Source: a virus. Taken from it: 23,607 nucleotides of DNA. The notes below the pieces were generated by a model. That model was not told the DNA's origin and searched no databases. It saw nothing but the letters and a program-made list of their open reading frames with translations. Position 1 is the first letter of the stretch, and each line of letters opens with the position of its first letter. Shown one piece after another: positions 5,151-12,829 of this stretch. The position numbers and the translations under genes were made by a program. The stretch covers positions 1-23,607 of the IMG/VR virus record IMGVR_UViG_3300009431_000140; one strand, 5' to 3'.

Positions 5151-5546
5151 ATGCCGAGCGTCACTTGCCCACATTGCCTTGAATTCGTCCCGGTCGACGG
5201 GACGTTCGCCGATTGCCCGCTTTGTGGGCTATCTATTGCCGATGCGACGTCCGGCCGTGGTGCGGCGATGGCTGGCCGGTCGGCTCGGGTTCGGCCCCAT
5301 CGTGGCGCGGCGGTGCTGGCTCTTGGGATCGTCGGACTGTTCGTGCCGTTGGTGTGCTTTGTGGCTTGGCAGATGGGCCGGGCAGACTTGCGAGCGATGG
5401 CGGCCGGCGAGATAGACGACCGCGACGGCGGGCTCACGTGGGTCGGCTGGTTGCTGGGATTGGTGCCGAGCATCCTCTGCCTGGCCGCCCTGGCGGTGCT
5501 GGCGACCGCGTTCGCCGTCGGCCTTGTCGGCCTTATACTCGGGTAA
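5151..5546 (+). CDS. Zinc-ribbon membrane protein, probable moron
   Basis: The only confident plus-strand gene. The start at 5151 is preferred to 5127 because a purine-rich AAGGAAGGGGGG lies just upstream. The 131-residue product begins with MPSVTCPHC, and a second CPLC pair about 18 residues later completes a zinc-ribbon. A short polar linker leads to two membrane segments (about residues 52-74 and 94-128) separated by an acidic loop. Zinc-ribbon plus two-helix proteins of this type are common in planctomycete genomes, from memory. Opposite orientation, position at the boundary between tail and integration modules, and lack of phage family resemblance suggest a lysogenic-conversion (moron) gene. 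Function unknown. Confidence 0.8.
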   Translation: MPSVTCPHCLEFVPVDGTFADCPLCGLSIADATSGRGAAMAGRSARVRPHRGAAVLALGIVGLFVPLVCFVAWQMGRADLRAMAAGEIDDRDGGLTWVGWLLGLVPSILCLAALAVLATAFAVGLVGLILG

Positions 5547-5555
5547 CCGCCCGCA

Positions 5556-6176
5556 TCATTCCGAAAGCCGGCTCAGCATTAAATAACCGTCGGTCGCGTT
5601 CCACCCGGACGCACCGGAACTACCCGCCATTATCTTCAGCTCGTCGCCGGCGTCGAACTGGAACGCCGGGTAAACGTATCGCGCCGTCAGCAGGGCGCCG
5701 GCGCTGTAGGTGTTCGATTCCACATGAGCGGCGTTGCCGAGGCTCACAAAGCCGCCGCCCGTGTCGACATAGGCGACCAGCACGCCGGTGGCCGAGCATT
5801 CCACCAGGTCGACCGTGCTCGGCACGGTGGTTACATTGGCCGTCCCTTGGGATGCGGCCAGGTCCAGCGTATGTTGCGCTTCGATCCGCCAGCGGCCGGC
5901 CTGCACGCAAGTCAGAACACCGCCGGCAAGCGTCCAGAGCTTCGTCTCGTCGGGCCGGGTCGAGTCGGGGTTTGAGATTGTGACCAGTTGGTGGCCGCCG
6001 CCGCTCGGGCTGCTTGGCCCGTCCAGGTCGGCCCAATACTCGGCGGGCCATATTGGCGGCACTTCCTTCCGCGGCCGGCGTCGAGGCCCGGGCACAAGAA
6101 GCCCTCGCTGGTCGAACCAGGCGGCCATCTCTTGCAGCTTGGCGACGAAATCGGGGCTGATTAGCTTGCCGTTCAT
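5556..6176 (-). CDS. Putative tail-associated protein with C-terminal beta-sandwich domain
   Basis: A 206-residue protein preceded by GGGGGAG just before the ATG. The first 60 residues include a short helix (FVAKLQEMAAWFDQRG) and a Pro-rich linker. From about residue 65 the sequence is a series of beta strands with a C-terminal YVYPAFQFDAGDELKI segment, like the small C1q/TNF-type jelly rolls at the tips of phage fibres. It is the last gene of the leftward tail cluster and may be a fibre or receptor-contact protein. No certain family is recognised. Confidence 0.75.
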   Translation of the reverse strand: MNGKLISPDFVAKLQEMAAWFDQRGLLVPGPRRRPRKEVPPIWPAEYWADLDGPSSPSGGGHQLVTISNPDSTRPDETKLWTLAGGVLTCVQAGRWRIEAQHTLDLAASQGTANVTTVPSTVDLVECSATGVLVAYVDTGGGFVSLGNAAHVESNTYSAGALLTARYVYPAFQFDAGDELKIMAGSSGASGWNATDGYLMLSRLSE

Positions 6177-6188
6177 AGCTCCCCCGGA

Positions 6189-6704
6189 TTAGGTGCCCGG
6201 CTCTTCGCGGACCCAGACCACCACGCACAGGCCCGCGGCTTGCGCCCCGGCCGAGCCGGCCACGGTGACGACGATCTCCAACGAGTCGCCGTCGGCATAG
6301 TCCTCGGTGGCGATCGCGGCCGCCTCGGGCGTACGGGCGGCCGACGTGTTATCGAAGTCGGCCGTACTGGTCAAGATCGTTGCGTAGGCTGTCCCGGCGT
6401 TGCCCTTTTGCACGTCCACCTCGACCGTGCGGTCGGCCCCGGTGGCCGGCGTCTGGACGATCGCCTCCACGGCGACCACCTTGCCCGCCTCTTTGGCAAT
6501 GTGGATCACCCGCGACACGGCCGCCACGTCGGTTGTCGGGCCGAACAGTTCCACCACGACCGGCGTTTGGTGGATCACCTTTTCGGCGGCGATCGCCGCG
6601 TCGTCGGCCACCGCGTCGTCGTCGACCGTGCCGTCGGGAATCGACATGCTCGACGCGCTGAGCATCCCGAGAACGTGCGTGCGGCCGTTGAGTGTATTCG
6701 CCAT
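6189..6704 (-). CDS. Putative virion accessory protein (171 aa)
   Basis: It starts at the ATG 6702-6704 with AAGGA 9 bases upstream. The first 20 residues read MANTLNGRTHVLGMLSASSM, followed by an Asp/Ala-rich linker (about 22-40) and a 110-residue beta-rich domain (PVVVELFG, VVAVEAIVQTP, TVEVDVQKGN, LEIVVTV). The architecture resembles small trimeric head-decoration or fibre proteins. It lies between the distal tail gene and the beta-sandwich protein, so it is probably structural. Exact role unknown. Confidence 0.7.
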   Translation of the reverse strand: MANTLNGRTHVLGMLSASSMSIPDGTVDDDAVADDAAIAAEKVIHQTPVVVELFGPTTDVAAVSRVIHIAKEAGKVVAVEAIVQTPATGADRTVEVDVQKGNAGTAYATILTSTADFDNTSAARTPEAAAIATEDYADGDSLEIVVTVAGSAGAQAAGLCVVVWVREEPGT

Positions 6705-6717
6705 CGTCTATTGTCCT

Positions 6718-7587
6718 TTACCACTTGGTCGGAATGCCGAGCGCGGAAAACGCTTTCTTCTCCCGCACTCGAAAGCTAATGTACTCCGGATCGGCGTCGG
6801 GGTCCGCCTTGGCACCATTGCCGTCGAGCCGCACGGGTTCGTTCAGGGGCATCCCCTCCGCAAGGATCAGCTTTTCTTCCCCGTCGTCCAACTCGAAAAA
6901 CCCGACGTCCATCCGGCTGACCTTCTCCCAGCCGTCGAGGTCGATCTCGAAGGGTAGCGACAACTCGAAAAAGTCGCCGATCGCGGCGTGTGTCATCTCC
7001 CGCCACATATACGGCTTGAAGACAACCGTGCCGGGCGCCCGGTCGTAGAATTGCTTTGAGTTACAACAATAGATCATCGCGTCGAGCGTGGTGAAATCGA
7101 GCGCGGCCACGTTCGTAACGATCTGCATTGTCGGATTGCCCGCGTCGAGCGTAAACGGCGGGTCGAACGGCGCCCCGGCCGAGTTGGCGAACGGCTTGTC
7201 GTCGAGGTCCTTTTCGAGGGCCTTCTGGAACACGCGGAACCCGCCGCTCCGCCGGGGCGGTTTTTCCAGCGGGTTGTCGTACTGCTTGTCGTCGCCCTTC
7301 TTGCGGGGTTGGCTCGAAAAGGGGATCGTCACCCGCCACCGCTTTCGCGATTGCCGCACGTCGATCAGGTCGGCCACGGCTTCGCCGGCGAACGCGCCCA
7401 AGTCGATGTCGTTTCCGATCGCGTAGACCGAATCGGGCCGCGGGATCCGGTAATCGGAAAGCACAGTCAGGCCGCCGTCGTCCGGGTCGTTCGTCCAGAC
7501 GCGCAGGTCGACCGAAAACAACCGCTCGCCGGTCGCCGTGACCCGCGCCTGTTTGAACCGTTCGACCTGAACGCTGGTAACCGTCAT
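6718..7587 (-). CDS. Distal tail / baseplate hub-type protein
   Basis: The start is the ATG at 7585-7587, which overlaps the tape measure stop as ATGA; the frame stays open to 8154 but that part is the shadow of the tape measure. The 289-residue product opens with a beta-rich segment (VERFKQARVTATGERLFSV), has a basic middle (about 115-150) and ends with alternating strands. Its place immediately after the tape measure is where siphoviruses encode the distal tail (Dit-like) protein or hub. The assignment rests on gene order; I see no decisive motif. Confidence 0.75.
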   Translation of the reverse strand: MTVTSVQVERFKQARVTATGERLFSVDLRVWTNDPDDGGLTVLSDYRIPRPDSVYAIGNDIDLGAFAGEAVADLIDVRQSRKRWRVTIPFSSQPRKKGDDKQYDNPLEKPPRRSGGFRVFQKALEKDLDDKPFANSAGAPFDPPFTLDAGNPTMQIVTNVAALDFTTLDAMIYCCNSKQFYDRAPGTVVFKPYMWREMTHAAIGDFFELSLPFEIDLDGWEKVSRMDVGFFELDDGEEKLILAEGMPLNEPVRLDGNGAKADPDADPEYISFRVREKKAFSALGIPTKW

Positions 7588-9236
7588 CCGTTGGCCCCCA
7601 CTTCCTCGATCCGGACCGGCTCTTGCCGGTCGATCGCATCGACTACACGGACGATGTTTCGATTCAATTTTTCGAGTTCGGCCAGTTGCCGCGCTTCTCG
7701 GCGTTGGCCGGCCGTTTGCGTCTGGTTGAGAAACCGGATTGCCTCGACGCTTCCTTTGTCCATCCCCGCCGGCCCGCGCGACGCGGCGGCCGCGGTCGAA
7801 CCGGGCGTATCGAATCCGAACACGTCGCGCCGGAGGTCCGCATCGGCCGCGGCAATCGCCCGGGCGTACGTCTTCCGGTCGATCGCCCCGACGTCGAGCA
7901 GTTCTTTCAGGTCGTCGCGCTTCTTGGCGTCGCGCTCGAGGTCGGTCATTACCTCGGAACGCACCGACGCGGCCCGGCTCTCGATGTCGGCCCGCCGCTG
8001 TGCCGCTTCGGCCGCTTGCTTTTCGGCGGCCGCCTGGTCTTCGCGCAGCTTGGCGAGTTTGCCCATGTAGTACCGCGCATCGGCCAGGGCCCGGTCGCTC
8101 GCTCCCCGGGCTTTCAACTCCCAAAGCTGGATTTCTTCGCGGCTCATGCCCCATAGGTGGATCTGTTTACCCAGCGCCATAGTCACCTTGTGGACTTCGC
8201 CGCCGATCGAGCTGTCGAACATGGCCCGTTTATTGGCCGAGAGCGCCCGATGCCACGTCTTGACGTCGAGCACGCCTTCCCGATAGAGGCGGTTGATTTC
8301 GTCCTGCTCGGCGGCCAGGCGTTCCAGGGGCCGGATGGTCGATTCGGCAATCTTCCCCGCGGCCGTTTCCATCTTGGCCATTTCTTCGGCCGTGGCGGCC
8401 GTGGCGGCGGCCGCATCGGCCACACCGTCCTCCCAGGGCCCGAACGAGGCGTGGCTCGCACCAAAACTCTCGCCCGAGACGGCGTATGTCAACTCGTTGG
8501 CCATGGATTCCATCGCCGGCGCCATCTTGGCCGTAAACTGTTTCCACCACCCGCTGCGCGCCTTCTCGAACCGGTTCCACGCGTCGTTGCTGGCCTCGAC
8601 GGCCGCCACCTGGTCGGTGGTAAGCGTCTGGTTGAGCGCGGCGGCCTGGTCGGCCATTTCTTTCAGGCCCGCCGAGCCGGCGGCCAGCGTGTTGACCAGG
8701 TCGACGCCCTCGGCGTCGAACAGCTTGAACGCCAGCCGCACCCGGTCGGCCGGGGCCTCGACGGACTCGAACGCGTCGGCGATCTCGTAAAGCGCCGCGG
8801 CCGGGCCGGCCGCTTTCAGCTTGGCCGCATCGAGCCCCAGTTCGCGAATCGCCCCTTGGGCTTCGCCCGTGCCTTTGGCCGCCTCAGCCAGCCGGCGGGT
8901 CATACGCTGCAGGCTCATGTCGAGCTTTTTGTTCTCGACGCCCGTCTGCTCGCCGGCGAACCGCAAGGCCATCAGCTCGTCGGTCGCCATGCCCAGCTTG
9001 GCCGCCGTCTTGCCGATCTTGTCGAGCACCTCGGCCTCTTGCCGCATCCGCGCGAACGCCCGGGCGGCCGCGGCGGCGGCCGCGGTAGCCACCGCCCCCC
9101 AGCCGATCATCCCCAGCCGGCTCTTGCTGGTCGCCGCGGTCAGCTTGCCCAGATACCCGGCGCCTTTGGTCGCGCCGCGGGCCAGGCCCCCGGTGTACAT
9201 GACGACGTTGACGGCGAGTTCATCGAGAATGGTCAT
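7584..9236 (-). CDS. Tail tape measure protein
   Basis: A 550-residue, largely helical, Ala-rich protein. It has a Gly-rich N-terminus, a hydrophobic Ala-rich segment (about 40-62), long coiled-coil regions (for example MRQEAEVLDKIGKTAAKLGM and REDQAAAEKQAAEAAQRRAD) and a globular C-terminus. Such proteins set tail length and occupy the tail lumen. At 550 residues it is short, which predicts a short tail tube. It follows the frameshifted chaperone gene by 6 bases and overlaps the next gene by 4. The bases around its start (TAATGACGAATGACC) resemble the dispersed ATGACGAA repeat. Confidence 0.92.
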   Translation of the reverse strand: MTILDELAVNVVMYTGGLARGATKGAGYLGKLTAATSKSRLGMIGWGAVATAAAAAAARAFARMRQEAEVLDKIGKTAAKLGMATDELMALRFAGEQTGVENKKLDMSLQRMTRRLAEAAKGTGEAQGAIRELGLDAAKLKAAGPAAALYEIADAFESVEAPADRVRLAFKLFDAEGVDLVNTLAAGSAGLKEMADQAAALNQTLTTDQVAAVEASNDAWNRFEKARSGWWKQFTAKMAPAMESMANELTYAVSGESFGASHASFGPWEDGVADAAAATAATAEEMAKMETAAGKIAESTIRPLERLAAEQDEINRLYREGVLDVKTWHRALSANKRAMFDSSIGGEVHKVTMALGKQIHLWGMSREEIQLWELKARGASDRALADARYYMGKLAKLREDQAAAEKQAAEAAQRRADIESRAASVRSEVMTDLERDAKKRDDLKELLDVGAIDRKTYARAIAAADADLRRDVFGFDTPGSTAAAASRGPAGMDKGSVEAIRFLNQTQTAGQRREARQLAELEKLNRNIVRVVDAIDRQEPVRIEEVGANG

Positions 9237-9242
9237 TCGTCA

Positions 9243-9898
9243 TTACCCGTATACGGCCCGGTGGTGGGCCTCTAAATCCGCGCCGCCGATCCGTTCCCGG
9301 CCGTCGTCCACCTCGGCCGCCCGGCCGGGGATAAACGCGTCCGGGTCGATTCGCACGCCGCGTGAGCCAGCGACGGTCGAGCAAATCGCGCCCGCTTGGC
9401 CCCAGCCGTCGATCGGTTCTATCCGGTCTTCTGCCCGCCACAATTCAAGCTCAGCCGCGTCGACCCTTTCGCGGCATTCGCGGTAGGTCATGCCGAGAGT
9501 GCGGGCCAGCTTCAACCAGAAGCGTTTGCGCGGGTCGCTTCGGAGTTTTTTTCCAGCTTCTCGACGTCGTGTTTTCCCAGCCGGCTCAGTCGTGACGCCG
9601 CGTCGAACAACCGCTCGATCGGCCCGGCGTCCGCATCGGCCAGCACGGCGATTTCCTCGGGCGTGTAGCCGTGCGGCACGCCGTCGGCGTCGCATAGGCT
9701 CCATGAGACCACGGTCGCACGCACGCCGACCCACGCGTCGGCGCGGTCGGTCCCGGACCGGAAAATCTCGTCGAGCAAATCGCGTTGCTTGCTCGATATA
9801 CTCCGGACGAAAACGTCGCCGTCCCACTCGGGCACGGGAACCGCCTCGGCACCCATCCGGGCCGCGGCGGCTTTCAAAATCTCGGCTTTGGTTAGCAT
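9243..9898 (-). CDS. Tail assembly chaperone long form (gpGT-like), made by -1 frameshift
   Basis: The short chaperone frame (9898 to 9512) carries A AAA AAC in phase at 9551-9545. A -1 slip there joins the first 118 residues to the overlapping frame that ends at 9243, adding 100 residues (LRSDPRKRFWLKLARTLGMT onward) and giving 218 in total. The extension has no start of its own and contains the Trp/Glu-rich ELELWRAED segment common in T-domain extensions of siphovirus chaperones. A perfect 6-bp stem, GAAGCG/CGCTTC (9541-9536 with 9524-9519), follows the slip site closely. The G/GT pair bridges tail tube subunits and the tape measure during assembly. The position right before the tape measure fits. 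Confidence 0.88.
9512..9898 (-). CDS. Tail assembly chaperone short form (gpG-like)
   Basis: A 128-residue acidic protein, the unshifted product of the chaperone gene. The ATG at 9896-9898 has GAGG 6 bases upstream. It begins with a helix (MLTKAEILKAAAARMGAE) and has the pattern of small siphovirus chaperones that act as assembly factors and are absent from the virion. The last 10 residues are read only when no frameshift occurs. It lies between the small gene at 9981 and the tape measure. Confidence 0.88.
   Translation of the reverse strand: MLTKAEILKAAAARMGAEAVPVPEWDGDVFVRSISSKQRDLLDEIFRSGTDRADAWVGVRATVVSWSLCDADGVPHGYTPEEIAVLADADAGPIERLFDAASRLSRLGKHDVEKLEKNSEATRANASG
9519..9551 (-). promoter_or_regulatory. 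-1 programmed frameshift signal
   Basis: The slippery heptamer A AAA AAC occupies 9551-9545 in the correct phase (codons GAA AAA AAC). A stem-loop, 6 bp with an 11-base loop, lies at 9541-9519, about 3 bases downstream. The frame it opens is exactly the -1 frame. Confidence 0.88.
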
Positions 9899-9909
9899 CG
9901 CGTTGCCTC

Positions 9910-9986
9910 AATGACGAATGACTAAACCCTTCGGACTTCGGGCTTTGGGCTTCATTCGTGCTTGGGTATTTCGGATTTCGTCATTC
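9910..9986. repeat. Dispersed ATGACGAA/TTCGTCAT-type repeat, copy 2
   Basis: AATGACGAAT at the left end and TTTCGTCATT at the right end form an inverted pair around CTTCGGACTTCGGG and GTGCTTGGGTATTTCGG. It fills the gap between the 85-aa gene and the tail chaperone gene and supplies the last codons of the former. Confidence 0.65.
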
Positions 9987-10238
9987 ATCCCCGTCCGGGT
10001 CCTCGACCACCTCGGGCGCCACGGACGTCTTATTCGGCGCGCCGATTTCCCGTTCGACCAACGCCTCGATGCCGGCTTTCAACTCCGGCGAGACCTTCAC
10101 AATCAGGTTGATCGGCCGGCCCGGCTTGGTGCCGCAATAGCCGAGCCGTTTCTTCCCGAGGAAAATCTGGTTCTGGTCAAACCGCGTTCCGTCGTCGCCG
10201 ACGTGCGGCACAATCTTGAGTTGTTCGGGGGTGGGCAT
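9981..10238 (-). CDS. Small tail-module protein (85 aa)
   Basis: The start at 10236-10238 is preferred over 10292 because AAGGA lies 7 bases upstream and the longer frame would consist of dispersed repeat. The product has a central RPINLIVKVSPELKAGIEAL region and an acidic end (EDPDGDE). No family is recognised. It lies between the tail tube and the tail chaperone genes, where many siphoviruses encode small accessory or regulatory proteins. Confidence 0.65.
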   Translation of the reverse strand: MPTPEQLKIVPHVGDDGTRFDQNQIFLGKKRLGYCGTKPGRPINLIVKVSPELKAGIEALVEREIGAPNKTSVAPEVVEDPDGDE

Positions 10239-10250
10239 TGTTGGTTCCTT

Positions 10251-10295
10251 ATTCGTCATTCTTTCTGGCTTGGGTGTTTCGGATTTCGTCATTCC
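10251..10295. repeat. Dispersed ATGACGAA/TTCGTCAT-type repeat, copy 3
   Basis: ATTCGTCATTC at the left and ATTTCGTCATTCC at the right flank CTGGCTTGGGTGTTTCGG. It fills the gap between the tail tube gene and the 85-aa gene. Confidence 0.65.
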
Positions 10296-10296
10296 A

Positions 10297-10713
10297 TTAC
10301 GTACTGGACGTGAACGTCGGCCCCGTCTTGCCGTCCCAATTCCAGGTCACGCGGGCCTTGCGGACCTGGTTGTTGACCAGGGCCCCGAGCTTCACTTTCG
10401 CTATAAAGCCGGTGCCGGCCAGCGTGGCGCCGGTCTCGCCGCCCACGGGAACCGGGTAGGTAATCGTGCCGGTCTGGACCGTGCCCCGCGACGGCGGGTT
10501 ATCCGGGTCGCAAAAAATTTCCAATTCGAGCGGGTCCCAATTGTCGAGGTCGCCCGGCTCTTTCGGCACGTTGCCGGTGGTGGCCAGCACGTCGTCCTCG
10601 ATCACGGGCAACTCGGCCCCGCCCGGGTCCAGCTCGTAGATTTCGGAGAACGCGCCGTCGGTCGAAAGAACGAACGTGCCGGCGTTGCCGGTTCGGCCGC
10701 TTTTGCTTGTCAT
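10297..10713 (-). CDS. Major tail tube protein
   Basis: A 138-residue beta-rich protein. It starts MTSKSGRTGNAG and includes a WDPLELEIFCDPDNPP segment near residue 60 and a KVKLGALVNNQVRKARVTWNW segment near the end. Small siphovirus tail tube proteins have this composition and sit between the tail terminator and the chaperone gene, as here. AAAGGG lies just upstream of the ATG. It would form hexameric rings of the tube. Confidence 0.75.
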   Translation of the reverse strand: MTSKSGRTGNAGTFVLSTDGAFSEIYELDPGGAELPVIEDDVLATTGNVPKEPGDLDNWDPLELEIFCDPDNPPSRGTVQTGTITYPVPVGGETGATLAGTGFIAKVKLGALVNNQVRKARVTWNWDGKTGPTFTSST

Positions 10714-10725
10714 GTCAAAGGCCCT

Positions 10726-11142
10726 TTACGTAACCAGGGTTCTTGAATAGGTAACTCGAAACTCGATCATCACGCGGCACAGCGGCCGGTCGCTGCCGTC
10801 CCGGGCCGGTTCTTTCAAATCGCGCGGCCCGGCGGTCAGGTGCGAGCCGTCGACCAGCACGTCGCCCATCTGCGCCCGTTGCCCGTGGATCGCGCGGCGG
10901 CACGCCTCGGCCAGCGTGGCCGCCACGGCCGACGTGCCGCCGTAGGCGTCGATCTGCACGCGACCGCTGGCCGTCTCGTCGTCGCCGTCGAGCGTCTCGT
11001 CGCCCGCGCCGCCGATCCCCGCCACCCGCACGGCCGGCAGCGGGTCGCCTTGCTCGATCCGCCCGCGCCGCACGCGGTCGGATACTAGATCCGTTACGGC
11101 GGTGGTCGCAAGCAGGTGTTGGATTACGCCGTTAACGAGCAT
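10726..11142 (-). CDS. DUF3168-like tail completion / terminator protein
   Basis: A 138-residue protein of DUF3168 type: an N-terminal helix (NGVIQHLLATTAVTDLVSDRV), PLPAVRVAGIGG, a SGRVQIDAYGGT strand and helix in the middle, and a CRVMIEFRVTYSR strand at the end. Such proteins cap the tail tube and join it to the head. GAGAGG lies 7 bases before the ATG. Order next to the gp10-like gene supports the assignment. Confidence 0.82.
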   Translation of the reverse strand: MLVNGVIQHLLATTAVTDLVSDRVRRGRIEQGDPLPAVRVAGIGGAGDETLDGDDETASGRVQIDAYGGTSAVAATLAEACRRAIHGQRAQMGDVLVDGSHLTAGPRDLKEPARDGSDRPLCRVMIEFRVTYSRTLVT

Positions 11143-11158
11143 GGGTTAACCTCTCCGA

Positions 11159-11614
11159 TCATTCCATCCGTGCCGTTTCCGCAATCGCCTTGCGGGCTTC
11201 GTGACGGAACCTCTGCGCCACCTGGTCGCGGACGGCGTCGGACGCCGGCCTCAGGAAGGCGTTGGGCTCCATGTTCACCGTGCCGAGTTCCTGAAACCCG
11301 GCGTAAAATTGATCCCCTGCAAACAGCTTGTCGGACGTCTGGACCGACACGCCCACCACGCCCTTGCGACGTCGCCGGCCGAATTGGGCCATTGCCCGAA
11401 GCCTCAGGCTCTCTTCCAACTCGCCCGAGTCGACCGGGGCTTGGGCCTTGGTCTCGTCGAGTAATATCCTGGCTGCCCGCCGAATCGCTTTTCGTTTCAG
11501 TTTCTTGGCCACCCGCGGGCCGAACGCGGCGAGCGTCCTTTCCAGCCGGTCGACGCCTTTGATCGTCACCCCGCTGGCCGTCGTGTTTTGGGTCGCCGGT
11601 CCGCCGCGTATCAT
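11159..11614 (-). CDS. HK97 gp10-like head-tail joining protein
   Basis: The start is the ATG at 11612-11614, which overlaps the stop of the head closure gene as ATGA; the frame upstream of it is a shadow. The 151-residue product has the HK97-gp10 pattern: VKGVD-like opening (TIKGVDRLERTLAAFG), a basic helix with APVDSGELEESLRLR, a YAGFQELGTVNMEPNAFLRPA segment and a C-terminal helix. Family members act in joining the head and tail. Confidence 0.85.
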   Translation of the reverse strand: MIRGGPATQNTTASGVTIKGVDRLERTLAAFGPRVAKKLKRKAIRRAARILLDETKAQAPVDSGELEESLRLRAMAQFGRRRRKGVVGVSVQTSDKLFAGDQFYAGFQELGTVNMEPNAFLRPASDAVRDQVAQRFRHEARKAIAETARME

Positions 11615-11949
11615 GCCGCCGTTTCCTTGCAAACCAGAACGTGCCACCGCCGGCGGCCGTCCGGGTTGGCAATCGAGGTGATGTTCAAGTAACGGGCCCC
11701 CCACTTGAGCCGCATTTCACGGGTCAGGCCGGCCAGGTACCGCAGCGTGACAACGTGCGAAGCCGTGGCCGTCGTCTTGCCGGCCACGTCGCCCTCCGTG
11801 CCGGTCATGTCGACCACGCCGGCCGCCACGCTCCGCGGCCCGAACGTCACCCACCGATCGGTCGGTGTGTTGGCATCGTCGACCGTCGCCGGCGCGTTTT
11901 GCTGGACCGTCACCCGGTGTCGCAGTTTGCCGGCCGTGAATCCTTTCAT
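11611..11949 (-). CDS. Head closure / head-tail adaptor protein (SPP1 gp16-like)
   Basis: The start at 11947-11949 overlaps the stop of the connector gene as ATGA. The 112-residue product begins MKGFTAGKLRHRVTVQQ, has a WVTFGPRSVAAGVVDM stretch and ends in RRWHVLVCKETAA. The KLRHRVTVQ opening and the beta-barrel pattern match head-tail adaptor proteins of the SPP1 gp16 type, which close the portal after packaging. Confidence 0.85.
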   Translation of the reverse strand: MKGFTAGKLRHRVTVQQNAPATVDDANTPTDRWVTFGPRSVAAGVVDMTGTEGDVAGKTTATASHVVTLRYLAGLTREMRLKWGARYLNITSIANPDGRRRWHVLVCKETAA

Positions 11950-12536
11950 GCCACGAACCCCCAGCCGAGCGATTCGGCGATCGTGCGGACCGAGAGTTCT
12001 ATTTCGCTGGAAATCGTGCCGATCGCCACCGCTTCGCGGTTCTCCCACCAATGGCCGAACAGCAGCCGGATGGCATGTTTGGCCCGTTCGGGCACGGCGT
12101 CGCGGTCGGCATAGCCGGCCGTAAACCGCACGGTGAGAGCGTCGTCGCGGTCTTGCGTGGTCGGCCAATAGGTGTTGACTATCGGCACGATCCAACCTTG
12201 CTCGTCGCTCGGCGCCATCACGGTAAAATCGGTTGTCTCTTCAAGCGTCTGCGCGTCGCCGGCCGTGTCGTAATAGGACACGCTTGTGACGCTCGCCAAC
12301 GGCGGGCTCGGCAGGTAGAGCCGATCCCGGCCCAAGGGGAATCCGCCCTCGGTCAGGTCGAACACGGTCGGCGTCCAGGTTCGCCCGCCGGCGATCGACG
12401 CGGCGAAAAACTCGGCCGCCGCACGCATCACACGGTCCACCTCGGCGTCGTCGTCGGTCGAGTCGATGCGCATTTGCGCTTTGGCATCGGCCAGGCTAAT
12501 CGGCGTGATGGTCGGGCGTGTGAAGATCGACAGCAC
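11946..12536 (-). CDS. Head-tail connector (gp6 / phiE125 gp8-like)
   Basis: A 196-residue protein with an N-terminal ITPISLADAKAQMRID motif and a following DDDAEVDRVMRAAAEF helix, then ALTVRFTAGY in the C-terminal half and ERAKHAIRLLFGHWWENREAV. These are the marks of the gp6-like connector that docks on the portal ring. The start is GTG (12534-12536) with AAGGGA upstream. It is coupled to the head closure gene. Confidence 0.88.
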   Translation of the reverse strand: MLSIFTRPTITPISLADAKAQMRIDSTDDDAEVDRVMRAAAEFFAASIAGGRTWTPTVFDLTEGGFPLGRDRLYLPSPPLASVTSVSYYDTAGDAQTLEETTDFTVMAPSDEQGWIVPIVNTYWPTTQDRDDALTVRFTAGYADRDAVPERAKHAIRLLFGHWWENREAVAIGTISSEIELSVRTIAESLGWGFVA

Positions 12537-12548
12537 GGCGTGTGTCCC

Positions 12549-12752
12549 TTATCCTTTCGTCGGATCGGCGGCCGCGTTCTCGGCCGGTGCGGCGGTCGCC
12601 GTCTCGGCCGGCCGCTTGGCCGGCTTGCGGACCGCTTGGGCCTGGCCGGCGTCGATCATCCGTTTCCCCTCGGCCGCCGGAACGTCGATCACGTCGCCCA
12701 TCGATTGGGCGAAGTTGTTTCCGGCTCGGCTGGTCAGAAGTTTCACTTTCAC
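12549..12752 (-). CDS. Small head-module protein (67 aa)
   Basis: A 67-residue protein with a GTG start (12750-12752) and GGGAG 9 bases upstream. Residues 1-42 (KVKLLTSRAG, DVIDVPAAEGKRMIDAGQA) look like the small helix-sheet fold often found between capsid and connector genes, and the Ala/Pro-rich tail is probably flexible. Role unknown; it may decorate or stabilise the head. Confidence 0.7.
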   Translation of the reverse strand: MKVKLLTSRAGNNFAQSMGDVIDVPAAEGKRMIDAGQAQAVRKPAKRPAETATAAPAENAAADPTKG

Positions 12753-12829
12753 GGGTCGGTTCTCCCATCGGCGGCCACGCCGGCGAATCGGTGCCGACGT
12801 GGCGTGGTTTCCACTTGGGCCAAGGCCGC

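Noticed and set aside
7623-9486. Long plus-strand frames opposite the tape measure gene
   Set aside because: Mirror frames caused by high GC content at codon third positions; no protein family is seen.
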